Below are positions 10,829 through 22,287 of a stretch of DNA of 64,000 nt, piece by piece (within the stretch, counting starts at the first letter, position 1; each line of letters begins with the position of its first letter). The stretch lies in the NCBI RefSeq assembly GCF_964199755.1, contig NC_133906.1:18325378-18389377 (forward strand). Reading direction: 5' to 3'. Below the pieces are notes generated by a model. That model saw nothing but the letters and a program-made list of their open reading frames with translations. It made no database searches and was not told the origin of the DNA. A program made the position numbers and the translations under genes. This DNA comes from Larus michahellis. Its lineage: Eukaryota > Chordata > Aves > Charadriiformes > Laridae.

Positions 10829-10893
10829 CGAAAGTGAAACTCCCAGCGTGAAATTAAAAGCAATATCTGCCCCGGCATCACCGGTTACCGGGC
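10829..10893. promoter_or_regulatory. ISRE next to a third X-box-like site, upstream of CD74
   Basis: GCGAAAGTGAAACT at 10829-10842 fits the interferon-stimulated response element. On the minus strand, CCCGGTAACCGGTGATG (10892-10876) resembles the X-boxes at 9907 and 9058, sharing GGTGATG in the same register. No Y-box at the expected distance (only ATTGC). CD74 is interferon-inducible in vertebrates; the role here is inferred. Confidence 0.5.
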
Positions 10894-11376
10894 AAACCTC
10901 CCCGCCGGCCGCCCCGGCGCTGGAAATGGGTGAGGCCGGGGCAAGGACGGGCAGGTTTCTTCAGCGATTCCATCCCTTCTCCCGGGTCCATCCCAGAGCC
11001 ATCCCGCCAGCAGCACGCTGGGAGAGCGGGGATAAGGAACACTCTAAAAGTATTTCCGAGGAGCCAGGCAGGGCGTCCCGGCAGATGCTGTTTCTGGAGG
11101 AGAAACAAGCGCTGGTGGGACGATGCTCCATCTTCCCCCGGTGGGAAATCGCAGCCCCCGCGCAGGGAAAGGGCTTCGGCGCCGGGAGCACGGTCCCTAC
11201 ACCAGGTTGACGTGAGGCAGCCGGGAAAGCCCCCGGGCACCCAGGGGTGCCCAAGGGTGTCCATCGGCTTCCCCCCAGGCCACCTGCATCCCTCCCCGGA
11301 GGCTACTTGGAAGACAAATAACCAATCATCTGCTCCTTTTTAGGTGATGCTGTGTTTAGAAACCATCCGAGGGGTT

Positions 11377-11642
11377 AAAAAAAGAAGAAAAGAAAAAAAA
11401 AACAAAAAGCAAAGAGAAAGAAGAAAAAAAGAAAAGAAAGAAAAGGAAAAAAAAAGAAAAGGAAAAAGAAAAGAAAAAAGAAAAGGAAAAAGAAAAGGAA
11501 AAAGAAAAGGAAAAAGAAAAGGAAAAAGAAAAGGAAAATAAAAAAAGAAAAGAAAAAGAGTGAAAAAAGAGTGAAAAAAGAGTGAAAAAAGAAAAGAAAG
11601 GGAAAAGAAAGGGAAAAGAAAGGGAAAAGAAAGGGAAAAAGC
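11377..11642. repeat. Polypurine tract with 12-bp (GGAAAAAGAAAA) units
   Basis: About 265 bp that is almost entirely A and G on the + strand, with fewer than ten pyrimidines. The centre is a regular GGAAAAAGAAAA repeat, flanked by AAAAGAGTG and GGAAAAGAAA variants. Such mirror-like polypurine tracts can form triplex DNA. The KGKRK-type ORF across it is an artefact. Confidence 0.9.
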
Positions 11643-12790
11643 ACATAAGCCCCTTCCATAAGTTTTTCGGGTCTCCCCTCGCTCTCAGCCCGTGGCAGCG
11701 CTGGGGGTTTGGGGGGACACGGGTTTTTCTCGCAGCCCCATCCCTCGCTGTGGCCACGAGCCCCCCCACCCCCCGGGGCCACACTCCGGGCACATTCCGT
11801 GACCAGCCCGGGGCCTTAAGGGGAACTAAGGAAAGTCTGAACAGGAACTCGGCGAACGAAACCCCAGCGATTTCATGGAGCTGGGGCCGACCCCGCAACC
11901 CACAGAGGCAGGCGATAACCCGGGGTTGGGGGAGAGCCCCGCGCCCCCCCGGCAGGCCGAGCCCCCGGCCGGGACTGTCAGCACCGCACCAGCCCTCGCT
12001 CCGCACAGGCGTTTCCATTCGCTTCTCAGGACATTTCCCCCCCCCCTTTTCTGCACAGGGCTGCGGCATCTACAGCGCTTTAAGTCCGTAAATCAGTTTT
12101 TCTAGGCAGATGCAGACATTTTTGCAGAGCGGCTTCCAGCCTGCCTCATCCCCCCCCTCTTCTTTCTCCCGTAGCACCCGGACCCAGCGCAGGCTCGTCG
12201 CCACTCTGTCACCCCCCCCCCACCAGCTTCATATTCGCACTACCCATGAAAAACGTGACAAGCACCACCACAGGAGGCTGGGGAACCAGCCGGCTTTTGG
12301 GGGAAAAGAAGCCATTTGGAGCAAGATGCGGTTTCAGGACTCGGCTCAGACCTGCTGGTTCCCCCGGGAAGCCTTGACACAAGCCGCCGGAGCGATTATT
12401 TTGGGCAGGGAGGTGGAAATAACGCCACGGGCATTCACGTGAAGCCATTCGTTGCCAGCCGAGCCCCGGCCCAGCAGCCCACAGCCCCCAAGGTGTTTGG
12501 TGAAGGAAACCCACATTTCTCACCGCCCGCGAGACAACACCCCCGGCAGCGCAGGGCCGGCCCCGGGCAAAGCCGGGGGGAACAGCCGAGCCACCGGGCT
12601 CACCAGCCAACGCAGACCCAGCTCCGGGGGATCTGTGGGCTGGGGGACGCTGCAGCCCCCCAGCAGCCCCATGCCCTCAGCGGGACGAGCATCCCTGCCG
12701 CGGAGATGCAGGGCGGGCAGCCATGTGTCCCCCACCCACGCAGCCATCACCCAGCTGCATGGGGGTTTGCAGGTGACGCCACTCCTTGCG

Positions 12791-13562
12791 AATCACAGAA
12801 TGGTTCGGGTTGGAAGGGACCTTAAAGTCCATCCAGTGCCACCCCCTGCCCTGGGCAGGGACACCTCCCACCAGCCCAGGCTGCTCCAAGCCCCGTCCAA
12901 CCTGGCCTTGAACCCCTCCAGGGATGGGGCAGCCACAGCTTCTCTGGGCAACCTGGGCCAGGGGCTCACCGCCCTCACAGCAAAGAATTTCTTCTTAATC
13001 ATAGGCTCATAGAATGTGTTGGGTGGGAAGGAACCTCTAAAGGTCATCCAGTCCAAGCCCCTGCAGTGAGCAGGGACATCTTCAACTAGATCAGGTCGCT
13101 CAGAGCCCCATCCAGCCTGGCCTTGAATGTCTCCAGGGATGGGGCCTCCCCCACCTCCCTGGGCAACCTGGGCCAGTGTCTCACCACCCTCATTGTAAAG
13201 AACTTCTTCCTAATGTCCCATCTAAACCTGCCCTGCTCCAGTTTAAACCATTGCCCCTCATCCTGTCGCTACGTGCCTTTGCAAACAGCCCCTCCCCAGC
13301 TTTCCTGTAGGCCCCCTTCAGGGACTGGAATACCTAATCTAATACCTCATCTAAATCTACCCTCTTCCAGTTTGGAGCCATTACCCCTTGTCCCATCACG
13401 CCCTTGTAAAAAGTCCCTCTCCAGCTTTCCCGTAGGCCCCATTCGGATACTGGAAGAGGCTCTAAGGTCTCCCCGGAGCCTCTTCTTCCCCAGGCTGAAC
13501 ACCCCCCAACTCTCTCAGCCTGTCCTCACAGTAGAGGGGCTCCAGCCCTTGCAGCATCTTCG
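12791..13562 (-). mobile_element. CR1 LINE 3' fragment, split by a younger CR1
   Basis: Reads as reverse-complement CR1 3' end: ACAGAATGGTTCGGGTTGG at the left, then the conserved GGATGGGGC, GGGCAACCTGGGCCAG and AAAGAATTTCTTC landmarks up to 13000. The same element resumes at about 13335 (CATCTAAATCTACCCTC) and continues through the AGGCTGAACA and CTCTCAGCCTGTCCTCA landmarks to about 13562. The interruption is the element at 13001-13334. Only the 3' end is present, as is usual for CR1 (5' truncated). Confidence 0.9.
13001..13334 (-). mobile_element. CR1 LINE 3' fragment nested inside another CR1
   Basis: A second reverse-complement CR1 3' end begins with TCATAGAATG at about 13007 and runs to TTCAGGGACTGGAA at 13330, covering the same landmarks as its host. 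TAATC occurs at both junctions (12996-13000 and 13335-13339) and may be a short target duplication, although CR1 often leaves none. It carries CTTCAACTAGATCAGG, which the host lacks, so the two belong to different subfamilies. Confidence 0.85.
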
Positions 13563-14424
13563 TGTTCACTCAAGACCAGCCAGTTGGGTAGGGGCAGGAA
13601 CTGTCAGGAGCCATGAAACCCACCCACGGCTCTTAGCCAGGAGAGCCTCTCCCTCCAGGCGCCCCGCTCTGGCTCCCCGCTTTCTGTTCCTCATTCACCA
13701 TTTCCCCCCTGGGGGGTTTCACATCGACGTGGGAAGTTGTCTCAAAGACATCAGAAACGTATTTTGACATTTATTTCTTCTGCTAAGAAATAAAAGCAAT
13801 TTTTGCCGTTAATTGTGCAGCAAGTCCAGGGAACACCCTGCCCATGGCACAGCACGGGGAGGGCAGCGAGGGGCCCGGACAGTCTCCTGCTCCCAAAATT
13901 AAAGGCAAATAAAGCAAATCCGCTTTCCTGCACCGTGCAAAGCTCCCGCCACCTGGGCAAACCCCAGGAAGCCTCCCCAAGGGGGGATACACCAAGCAGG
14001 GCAGGAGGTCTGGGTTCCTCCCACCTCGGGTTAGACACAAAGGTGCCAGCGGGTGCTTCAGCGACCTGCTCTCCAGAGCCCAGCGAGGCCAATGCCACCA
14101 CAAGGCTCACCGCCACCGGGTGCCAGCCAGGTCCATGCCGCCCAGAGGTCAGCCTGAGCCTGTGACACCATGGGAAGCCACCAGCCGGATGAATATCCAC
14201 TTCTCTTCTCGTGCCCTTGGAGCAGCAGCGAGCAGGCACCTTCCCATTCCCGCATCTGCCCTTAAACACAGCAGGGGAAGTCAGCCCGCGCCAGGGGGGC
14301 TGCGCTCCGCCACGGTGGGCAGCAGAAGGGAGACGGAACCGAGCAGAAAACATCACTGACTGTACCCAGAGACAAGACGGGTCTGTTAAATTTCTACCGC
14401 AGCAAAGGTCCTGCTTCAGATTTC
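13563..14424. other. Unassigned intergenic stretch
   Basis: Unique-looking sequence with a hexamer on each strand (minus AATAAA near 13767; plus AATAAA near 13788). The 201-codon minus ORF has no homology I recognise and no splice context; I treat it as chance. Confidence 0.4.
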
Positions 14425-14762
14425 ATTATAGAGTAGTTTGGGTGGAAAGGGACCTTTGAAGGCCATCTAGTCCAACCCCCCTGCAAAGAGCAGGGACGTC
14501 TTCAACTCGATCAGGTCACTCAGAGCCCCGTCCAACCTGGCCTGGAATGGTTCCAGGGATGGGGCATCGACCGCCTCTCTGGGCAACCTGGGCCAGCGTT
14601 TCACCACCCTCAGCATAAAAAATTTCTTCCCTATATCCAGTCTAAGTCTACCCTTTTTTAGTTTGAAACCATTACCCCCTGTCCTATCGCAACAGGCCCT
14701 CCTAAAAATTTTGTCCCCATCTTTCTTATAAGCCCCCTTAAAGTGCCAAAAGGCCTCTCCGT
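14425..14762 (-). mobile_element. CR1 LINE 3' fragment
   Basis: Reverse-complement CR1 3' end starting near ATTATAGAGTAGTTTGGG, with CATCTAGTCCAACCCCCCTG, GGGCAACCTGGGCCAG and CCATTACCCCCTGTCCTATC landmarks. It shares the CTTCAACTCGATCAGG block with the nested copy at 13001, so the two are probably related subfamilies. Confidence 0.9.
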
Positions 14763-16604
14763 GTTCCTGAAGAGCTTTCCCCAAATGTACCCCGTGAAGC
14801 AGCCACATTAATGTCACCTGGGACACAGTAACACCTACCAGAACGGCAACAGGTTTCACTGTATATGAATATATATATAAATATACTGACCAGAGCTGTC
14901 ACTAACACGGCACCCCTTCGCCTCCCGCAAACAGCGTCCCGCTCCCCCCCCAGTTCAGCTCCACCTTGGCTGAGCCACTGCTGGTTTCGTGTTTTCAACA
15001 CCTTCCCCACACAAGAGTTCAAAGAACACTTTGAGTCCAGGAAAACGGTGATTCGAACTGCAAACAGCGCACTTTTAAGACAGTAAGGGAAGTTTATTCT
15101 AAAGTTTTCCGTGGCCACCTATAAAATTACAAATAAAACACCATGGCTGCGCCAAGGGAAATGCTGGCTTAGGAACATCTGTCCAGGCAGAGATTTTTTC
15201 CACAGAAAGGGGAAGTCATGTATTAAGCAACAGTTTGCAGAAAACCCAGCAGTATTTAGCCTGCTCACAAGCCCAGCTTTCTTCTCCACAGCAGGGACAC
15301 CTCCAAGAGATCATGACTCACTTCGAAACCACAAGCAGCCGAGCAGTTTTCACTACGAAGGCCCAAGACGCACCATGGCTTCAGATCAGAGAGCCTGGTT
15401 TCCTCCGCCGTGAAACTCATCCCCTTTCACTGCAAAAAAAAACCAAGCGCTCGACAACCGGAGACCGAGCCCGACAGGAGCAGCATGGCCTGGATCCAAC
15501 CCAGGCCGAGCAACTGTACCAGAACAGAGGCTGCTCTGAGAGCCGAGCGCCTCCAACACCACCGTCAGCCAAAGCATCCTTTCCCGAGAGGGGAGGGAGC
15601 TCAGGAGAGGAGAGGTGAAGGAACCCCCCGTGAAGCATTTTAAAAAGCAAAGGTGTGGAAAAGAGCCCGTGCAGAACTAGTGAGGTTCTCAAGCCTCGGG
15701 ACCTGGAGGCAGACCGTGCCCAAGAACCCAGGATGTGAGAACACTGCCTTCGAGCTTCACTTTATAGCTCACCCATCATCACGTATAAACATATCCGTAT
15801 TTGCCATGTAACTGTGCAAAGAATCCTACGGCTTTCCCACCAATCCTGATAAATAGCCATCACTTAAACCTGACCACGAGCACTCCTGGGCAAGCACTTT
15901 ACCAGGTCCGGGTGCGCTCACTTGCTCATTGCCGAGTCCCACCGAACAGCACACGACCGCGACTGAGGAGGCAAAGCACGAGTTGTAGCTGCCTCCACAA
16001 TAAACTACTGACCGCACACCCTGCTGCTGGGGGGGTGCGTGTCGCAGGGCAGCGCAACACAGACCCATGTCAAAACATTACACCGTACGAGGGCTGATGT
16101 CACCGTTGCACGGGAGAAATTTGGACAACTCCATCTCTCTCGAGCTGTAGGAGCCACAGCTATTCTACCCCTCAGCTTGACAGCACAAGCATAAAGAACC
16201 CACCTATGTCAAACTACCCTTCTCTATGCCAATAAATCTACTCGTGGTCTAAAATCCCGCTACAGCTGAGGAAGCGACAGGAACAGGAGCGATTTCAAAG
16301 CCTGGAGAGCTGGGAAGAGAACACTGGCAAAGGTAGAAATGGGCATTTATTCCTGGCGATGGCAGCGCATTCCGGGGAGGGCAAACATCAGTGAAGGAAG
16401 CAGGGTGTGACTAAGAAGCGAGGAATCATTTTTCTTAAATATCTCTGGATATAAATATATAAACAGAGCGGCTGAAGAGAGCTGTAATTCCAGTGCTTTT
16501 AGAAGCTCTTGCCATGAATATTCAAAACCACAACAATCCCAACAATAACAGTGACTCCATGAAGCCACTCCCCTTCTGAGCACACCTCAGTAAGAAAACA
16601 CACA
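14763..16604. other. CD74/RPS14 intergenic spacer
   Basis: About 1.8 kb of mixed composition without a recognised gene, repeat or RNA. A minus-strand AATAAA lies near 15097, so an RPS14 readthrough or unknown minus transcript could end here; I have no other support. Confidence 0.4.
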
Positions 16605-16629
16605 GTTGAGACAAGGTTTAAAAGAGAGC

Positions 16630-16635
16630 TTTAAT
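16630..16635 (-). terminator. RPS14 polyadenylation signal ATTAAA
   Basis: On the minus strand ATTAAA lies 20 nt past the RPS14 stop codon (16658-16656), giving the very short 3' UTR typical of ribosomal protein genes. Confidence 0.8.
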
Positions 16636-16655
16636 AACGAAAGGTGCAGCATTGT

Positions 16656-18559
<1,904 letters not shown>

Positions 18560-19613
18560 TTACCAAGCAAGATAAACGAGCTCCCGTTGGCAAAACGCAG
18601 GCAGTAGTTTTGGATTACAAGTAGACTTCTTATAAAACCCAAGATTCCCGGTTTTGCTGTATGCTGACAGACAGGTCACCACCCACAACTGTTCTGTGGA
18701 GTGTCTCCTGCTGCACTTCACAGCAGAAGTTACCTAAAGCTGTGCTTTATGGCAGCTGATGTCCCCAGACAGCATCGCAGCAGAGCACAAGGGAGGCCCT
18801 TTCCTTGATAACCAGCAACGCCCAGCGCTTCCCCCTGCTCGTTTATATGACTTTATGGAAAGAAAATACCTAACCAAACAATTATTAAAGAGCCAGGCAC
18901 TGTCACGAAGCTCTGACTCTGCAGACCTCTCAAATGCTAGCTTGTGTTCCCCCATGTTATTGGTCTCCTAACTAGCCCGGGTAAGTTTTCTGCCTCTGGA
19001 ATCTACACCCAGCTCCAGGAGAAGGCAGAGGTGGCTTTCGGCAGTGCCTGGTTTGGTAGCTGGGGATCCCGTACATCTGCTCCGAGCAGAGGAAGGTGGC
19101 TCCCTATTGCCATCTCCTGCCCAACACGAGCCAAACTGGCGTCACGCACAGGAGAAAAGCCCAACAACTTCATTAAGGAAATCATTCCAAGCAGGACCTA
19201 CTTTCACCCACAGCCCGTAGCCCGGTGGTCCCACCTCCACAGAGAGCAGCACCGACTATTAAATTAAAACAACGCGCCCACTGCTCGCCGGTACTCGCCT
19301 GGCACCGCACTGGACGCGACCTCGGCCGCTCAGCGGGCAGGCGGAGGCTCGCACCGCCGGGCCCGGGGCCAGGCGATCCCGACGCCTCTCCTGAGCCGCG
19401 GCCTTGTCCCGCAGGCCGGCAGCCCTCCCCCGGCCACCCAGCTACGCCAGCCCCCGGCTCGCCGCGGCCTAGCGCCCCGCTCGCGCGGCCGCGCCTCCCC
19501 CACGGCGGGCGCGGTGACCCGCGGAGCCCCGGGCCCCGTGAGACGGGCGGAGAGCGGCGGGGGAGCGCGGGGGGGCAGCGATGGCGGCGGATTCACCACA
19601 GACCCGCGCTCAC

Positions 19614-19648
19614 CTGCGCCTCTGCTCCGGCGGCCGCCGCTGGAAAGG
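19614..19648 (-). promoter_or_regulatory. RPS14 noncoding exon 1 with 5' TOP start
   Basis: On the minus strand a pyrimidine tract CTTTCC (about 19648-19643) begins a short leader ending GGCGCAG at 19614 with donor GTGAGC. Spliced to AAATGG at 18468 it gives a 5' UTR of about 37 nt. A C start in a pyrimidine tract is the TOP motif that puts ribosomal protein mRNAs under mTOR/LARP1 control. Start site inferred, not mapped. Intron 1 spans 19613-18469. Confidence 0.75.
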
Positions 19649-19687
19649 AAGCGACAGGGGTCAGGGGGCGGAGGTCACCCCCGCTCA

Positions 19688-19696
19688 CCCGGAAGT
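19688..19696 (+). promoter_or_regulatory. ETS/GABP-type site CCGGAAGTG upstream of RPS14
   Basis: CCGGAAGTG about 45 bp upstream of the inferred RPS14 start, in a CpG-rich region. ETS/GABP sites at this distance are common in ribosomal protein promoters. Confidence 0.6.
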
Positions 19697-19842
19697 GGTG
19701 GCGGGAGGCGGCCGAATGCCGCGGGGGAAGCGGCGTTTCCCCGGTGGCCGCCGCAGGACACTGCCACGGTCCCGATTCCGCCGCGCCGGCCGCCGCCGTG
19801 AAACCGTGAACGGCGCTGCCGAGAGCAAGACGGGCCGACCTC

Positions 19843-19980
19843 CCCAAGATGGCGGCCTCCTCCTCCCCAAGGTCCCTCTCAAGATGGCGGCGCCCGCCTC
19901 CCCGCCGTCCCTCCCCAAGATGGCGGCGGCCGGTTGGCGAGGGACCCTCCCAAAGATGGCGGCGGGCGCGCCTGGCAGAG
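19843..19980 (+). repeat. Four phased AAGATGGCGGC motifs (YY1-type) in a ~36-bp tandem repeat
   Basis: AAGATGGCGG occurs at 19846, 19881, 19917 and 19953, i.e. 35, 36 and 36 bp apart. The intervening parts share CCTCCC and GGTCCCTC/GGGACCCTC pieces, so this looks like a small tandem duplication. AAGATGGCGGC is the classic YY1 (and similar) promoter element. A further GATGGCGGCGG is at 19581. They lie 200-330 bp upstream of the inferred RPS14 start. A + strand ORF over them (PKMAA repeated) is a by-product. Confidence 0.75.
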
Positions 19981-20568
19981 CCGCGTCAGGAGGCGCGCTG
20001 GAAACGCAGGCCTGAATCGGTTTAAAAAAACACTGGAGGAAAATCGGTGTAATGGCAGCGCGCAGCCCACTTCCTCCCGGCCTTGCAGCCGCAGTGGGCG
20101 CTGCCTGGGTTCAGCTAAAGCCAGGCCGGGGCACAGGCCGTTCCCCGTCGCTCTGCTGTAGGGCTGAGCATGGCGCGGTGTCATGGGGGTCCCTGCTCCG
20201 AGCTCAGGAGGGAGCCCTGACTGCCAGGGCGTGTTTGGGAAATTACCAGTATAGGGATGCATATAGAGGTGTAAATATATAGAAGTCTGGAGTATTTTTC
20301 TCTTAAGGAGCTAACAGGAGAGATTTTATTACAAATAATTCTGCATTGGGACGTCAGGTGGCTGATGGGAGCGGCGCAGACTTTGCAAATTTGAGCGATG
20401 GTGGACGGACTACCTCCTGGAGCCATCAGCGGGGGAGATTTTTTCCGCCTCTGCAGCAAACAGAACGTAAATCCGTACAGTTTTATGTGAAGATGGTCCA
20501 GCAAGCGAATATTTTCTATTTCAGCTGGAAATAAAGACATAGCCACAACTAGAAATAGTTGAAATAGA
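19981..20568. other. RPS14 upstream flank
   Basis: GC-rich sequence grades into AT-richer DNA. No gene, repeat or RNA recognised. Confidence 0.4.
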
Positions 20569-20638
20569 GGGAGTTGGACTAGATGATCTCCAGAGGTCCC
20601 ATCCAACCCCTACCATTCTGTGATTCTCTGATTCTGTA
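20569..20638 (+). mobile_element. CR1 LINE 3' tail remnant
   Basis: The last ~70 bp of a CR1 in + orientation: GGAGTTGGACTAGATGATCTCC, AGGTCCCATCCAACC and the terminal repeat ATTCTGTGATTCTCTGATTCTG, which is the CR1 8-bp tail motif. Confidence 0.9.
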
Positions 20639-21054
20639 GCTGATTTAAAAAGGGCTCAGGAGAATAAAGATGGGAAACACCAAGGACCTTTGGAAAAAGG
20701 TCTTGTCTTAGCCCTGTGGGGAGGCAGAGGGCTCAGAGCCCGGGGGACTGGGTGGTGGTGGCAGAGCGTGAGCCCCGCCGTGGGTGCCTGGGTGGGGAAG
20801 GGTGTCCAGATTTCCACCCAGGAGCTGCCTTCAGAGCTGGTCTGACCCGACGAGAAGCAGATGGCTGCAGATGTACTAGGGAGGCTCCTTATAATGGCCC
20901 CGCTAGCGGGATTACACAGTCTCGAGGCCTGAAAACACATCGCCAGCACCCACCAGCTCTGCAGCTCTGGGGTGCTGCGTGTTTTTAGGGCAGCGTCCAT
21001 GTGCCCAGCAAGGCTGACGTCTTTTAGGGTACCTTTTCCTTTCTCTGGCCAAGC

Positions 21055-21552
21055 ATAGAATCATAGAATCATTTTGGTTGGAAGAGACTGTTAAGATCAT
21101 CAAGTCCAACTGTCAGCCTAACACTGCCAAACCCACCACTAAACCATGTCCCTCAGCACCACGTCTACTCATCTTTTAAATACCTCCAGGGATGGCGATT
21201 CCAACACTTCCCTGGGCAGCCTGTTCTGGTGTTTGACAACCCTTTTGGTGAAGAAATTTTTCCTAATATCCATCCTAAACCTGCCCTGGCGCAACTTGAG
21301 GCCATTCCCTCTTGTCCTGTTGCCTGTTCCTTGGGAGAAGAGACCGACCCCCCTTGGATACACCCTCCTTTCAGGGAGCTGTAGGGAGTGAGAAGGTCTC
21401 CCCTCGGCCTCCTTTTCTCCAGGCTGGACACCCCCAGCTCCCTCAGCCGCTCCTCACCAGACTTGTGCTCCAGACCCCTCACCAGCTCCGTTGCCCTTCT
21501 CTGAACATGCTCCAGCACCTCAGTGTCTGTCTTGTAGTGAAGGGCCCAAAAA
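21055..21552 (-). mobile_element. CR1 LINE 3' fragment (older-looking subfamily)
   Basis: Reverse-complement CR1 with CATAGAATCATAGAATCATTTTGG at the 3' end, then CCCACCACTAAACCATGTCC, CTTTTAAATACCTCCAGGGATGG, GAAGAAATTTTTCCTAATATCC and the CTCCCTCAGCCGCTCCTCA landmark. Its sequence closely matches the element at 25526-25944 in the opposite orientation, so both belong to one subfamily distinct from those at 12791 and 21700. Confidence 0.9.
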
Positions 21553-21699
21553 AGTCCCTCCCAGGTCCAATGTCCTCCTGTAGTGAGGGGCCCATCCCAG
21601 GTCCCTCCAGGATGCAAACCTCTCACCTGCCACCAGGGAGAAGAGGTTTGGTCCGTAAGGCTCCCTGTTCCCCCTGTGCTGGGCGTCTTCCCCAGGAGT

Positions 21700-22287
21700 C
21701 TGGCCAGCAGGTCGAGGGAGGTGATTCTGCCCCTCTACTCTGCTCTAGTGAGGTCCCACCTGGAGTATTGCATCCAGCTCTGGAGCCCTCAGCACAAGAA
21801 GGACATGGACCTGTTGGAACAGGTCCAGAGGAGGGCCACAAAGATGATCCGAGGGCTGGAGCCCCTCTGCTATGAGGACAGGCTGAGAGAGTTGGGGTTG
21901 TTCAGCCTGGAGAAGAGAAGGCTCCGGGGAGACCTTAGAGCCCCTTTCAGTCCCTAAAGGGGGCTACAGGAAGGATGGGGAGGGACTCTTTATCAGGGAG
22001 TGTAATGATAGGACACGGGGTAACGGCTTCAAACTGGAAGAGGGTAGATTTAGATTGGATATCAGGAAGAAATTCTTCACTGTGAGGGTGGTGAGGCGCT
22101 GGAACAGGTTGCCCAGGGAAGTTGTGGCTGCCCCATCCCTGGAGGTGTTCAAGACCAGGTTGGATGGGGCTTTGAGCAGCCTGGGCTGGTGGGAGGTGAC
22201 CCTGCCCAGGGCAGGGGGGTGGAACTAGATGATCTTTAAGGTCCCTTCCAACCCGAACCATTCTGTGATTCTGTGTGTGATTCTGTG
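21700..22287 (+). mobile_element. CR1 LINE 3' fragment with C-terminal reverse transcriptase remnant
   Basis: The longest CR1 copy here, + orientation, ending in CATTCTGTGATTCTGTGTGTGATTCTGTG. Its 5' part (about 21700-21957) is open and reads as the end of CR1 ORF2: [20 protein letters not shown], then [19 protein letters not shown] and [18 protein letters not shown], the usual CR1 C-terminal residues. The rest is 3' UTR. The 5' end is truncated, so the copy cannot be active. Confidence 0.92.

Larger units (their letters stand above)
9753..12790. other. CD74 upstream region
   Basis: GC-rich, noncoding as far as I can see. It holds the CD74 promoter, a minisatellite (about 10080-10270), an ISRE/X-like pair (10829-10893), a polypurine tract (11377-11642), and an IRF-like GAACGAAAC at about 11854-11862. 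Long ORFs here arise from C/G-rich sequence without splice or homology support. Confidence 0.6.

Noticed and set aside
11344-11541. Lysine/arginine-rich + strand ORF (KGKRK repeats)
   Set aside because: Direct translation of the polypurine tract.
13751-14356. 201-codon minus ORF between CR1 copies
   Set aside because: No homology recognised and no splice signals; chance ORF in GC-rich sequence.
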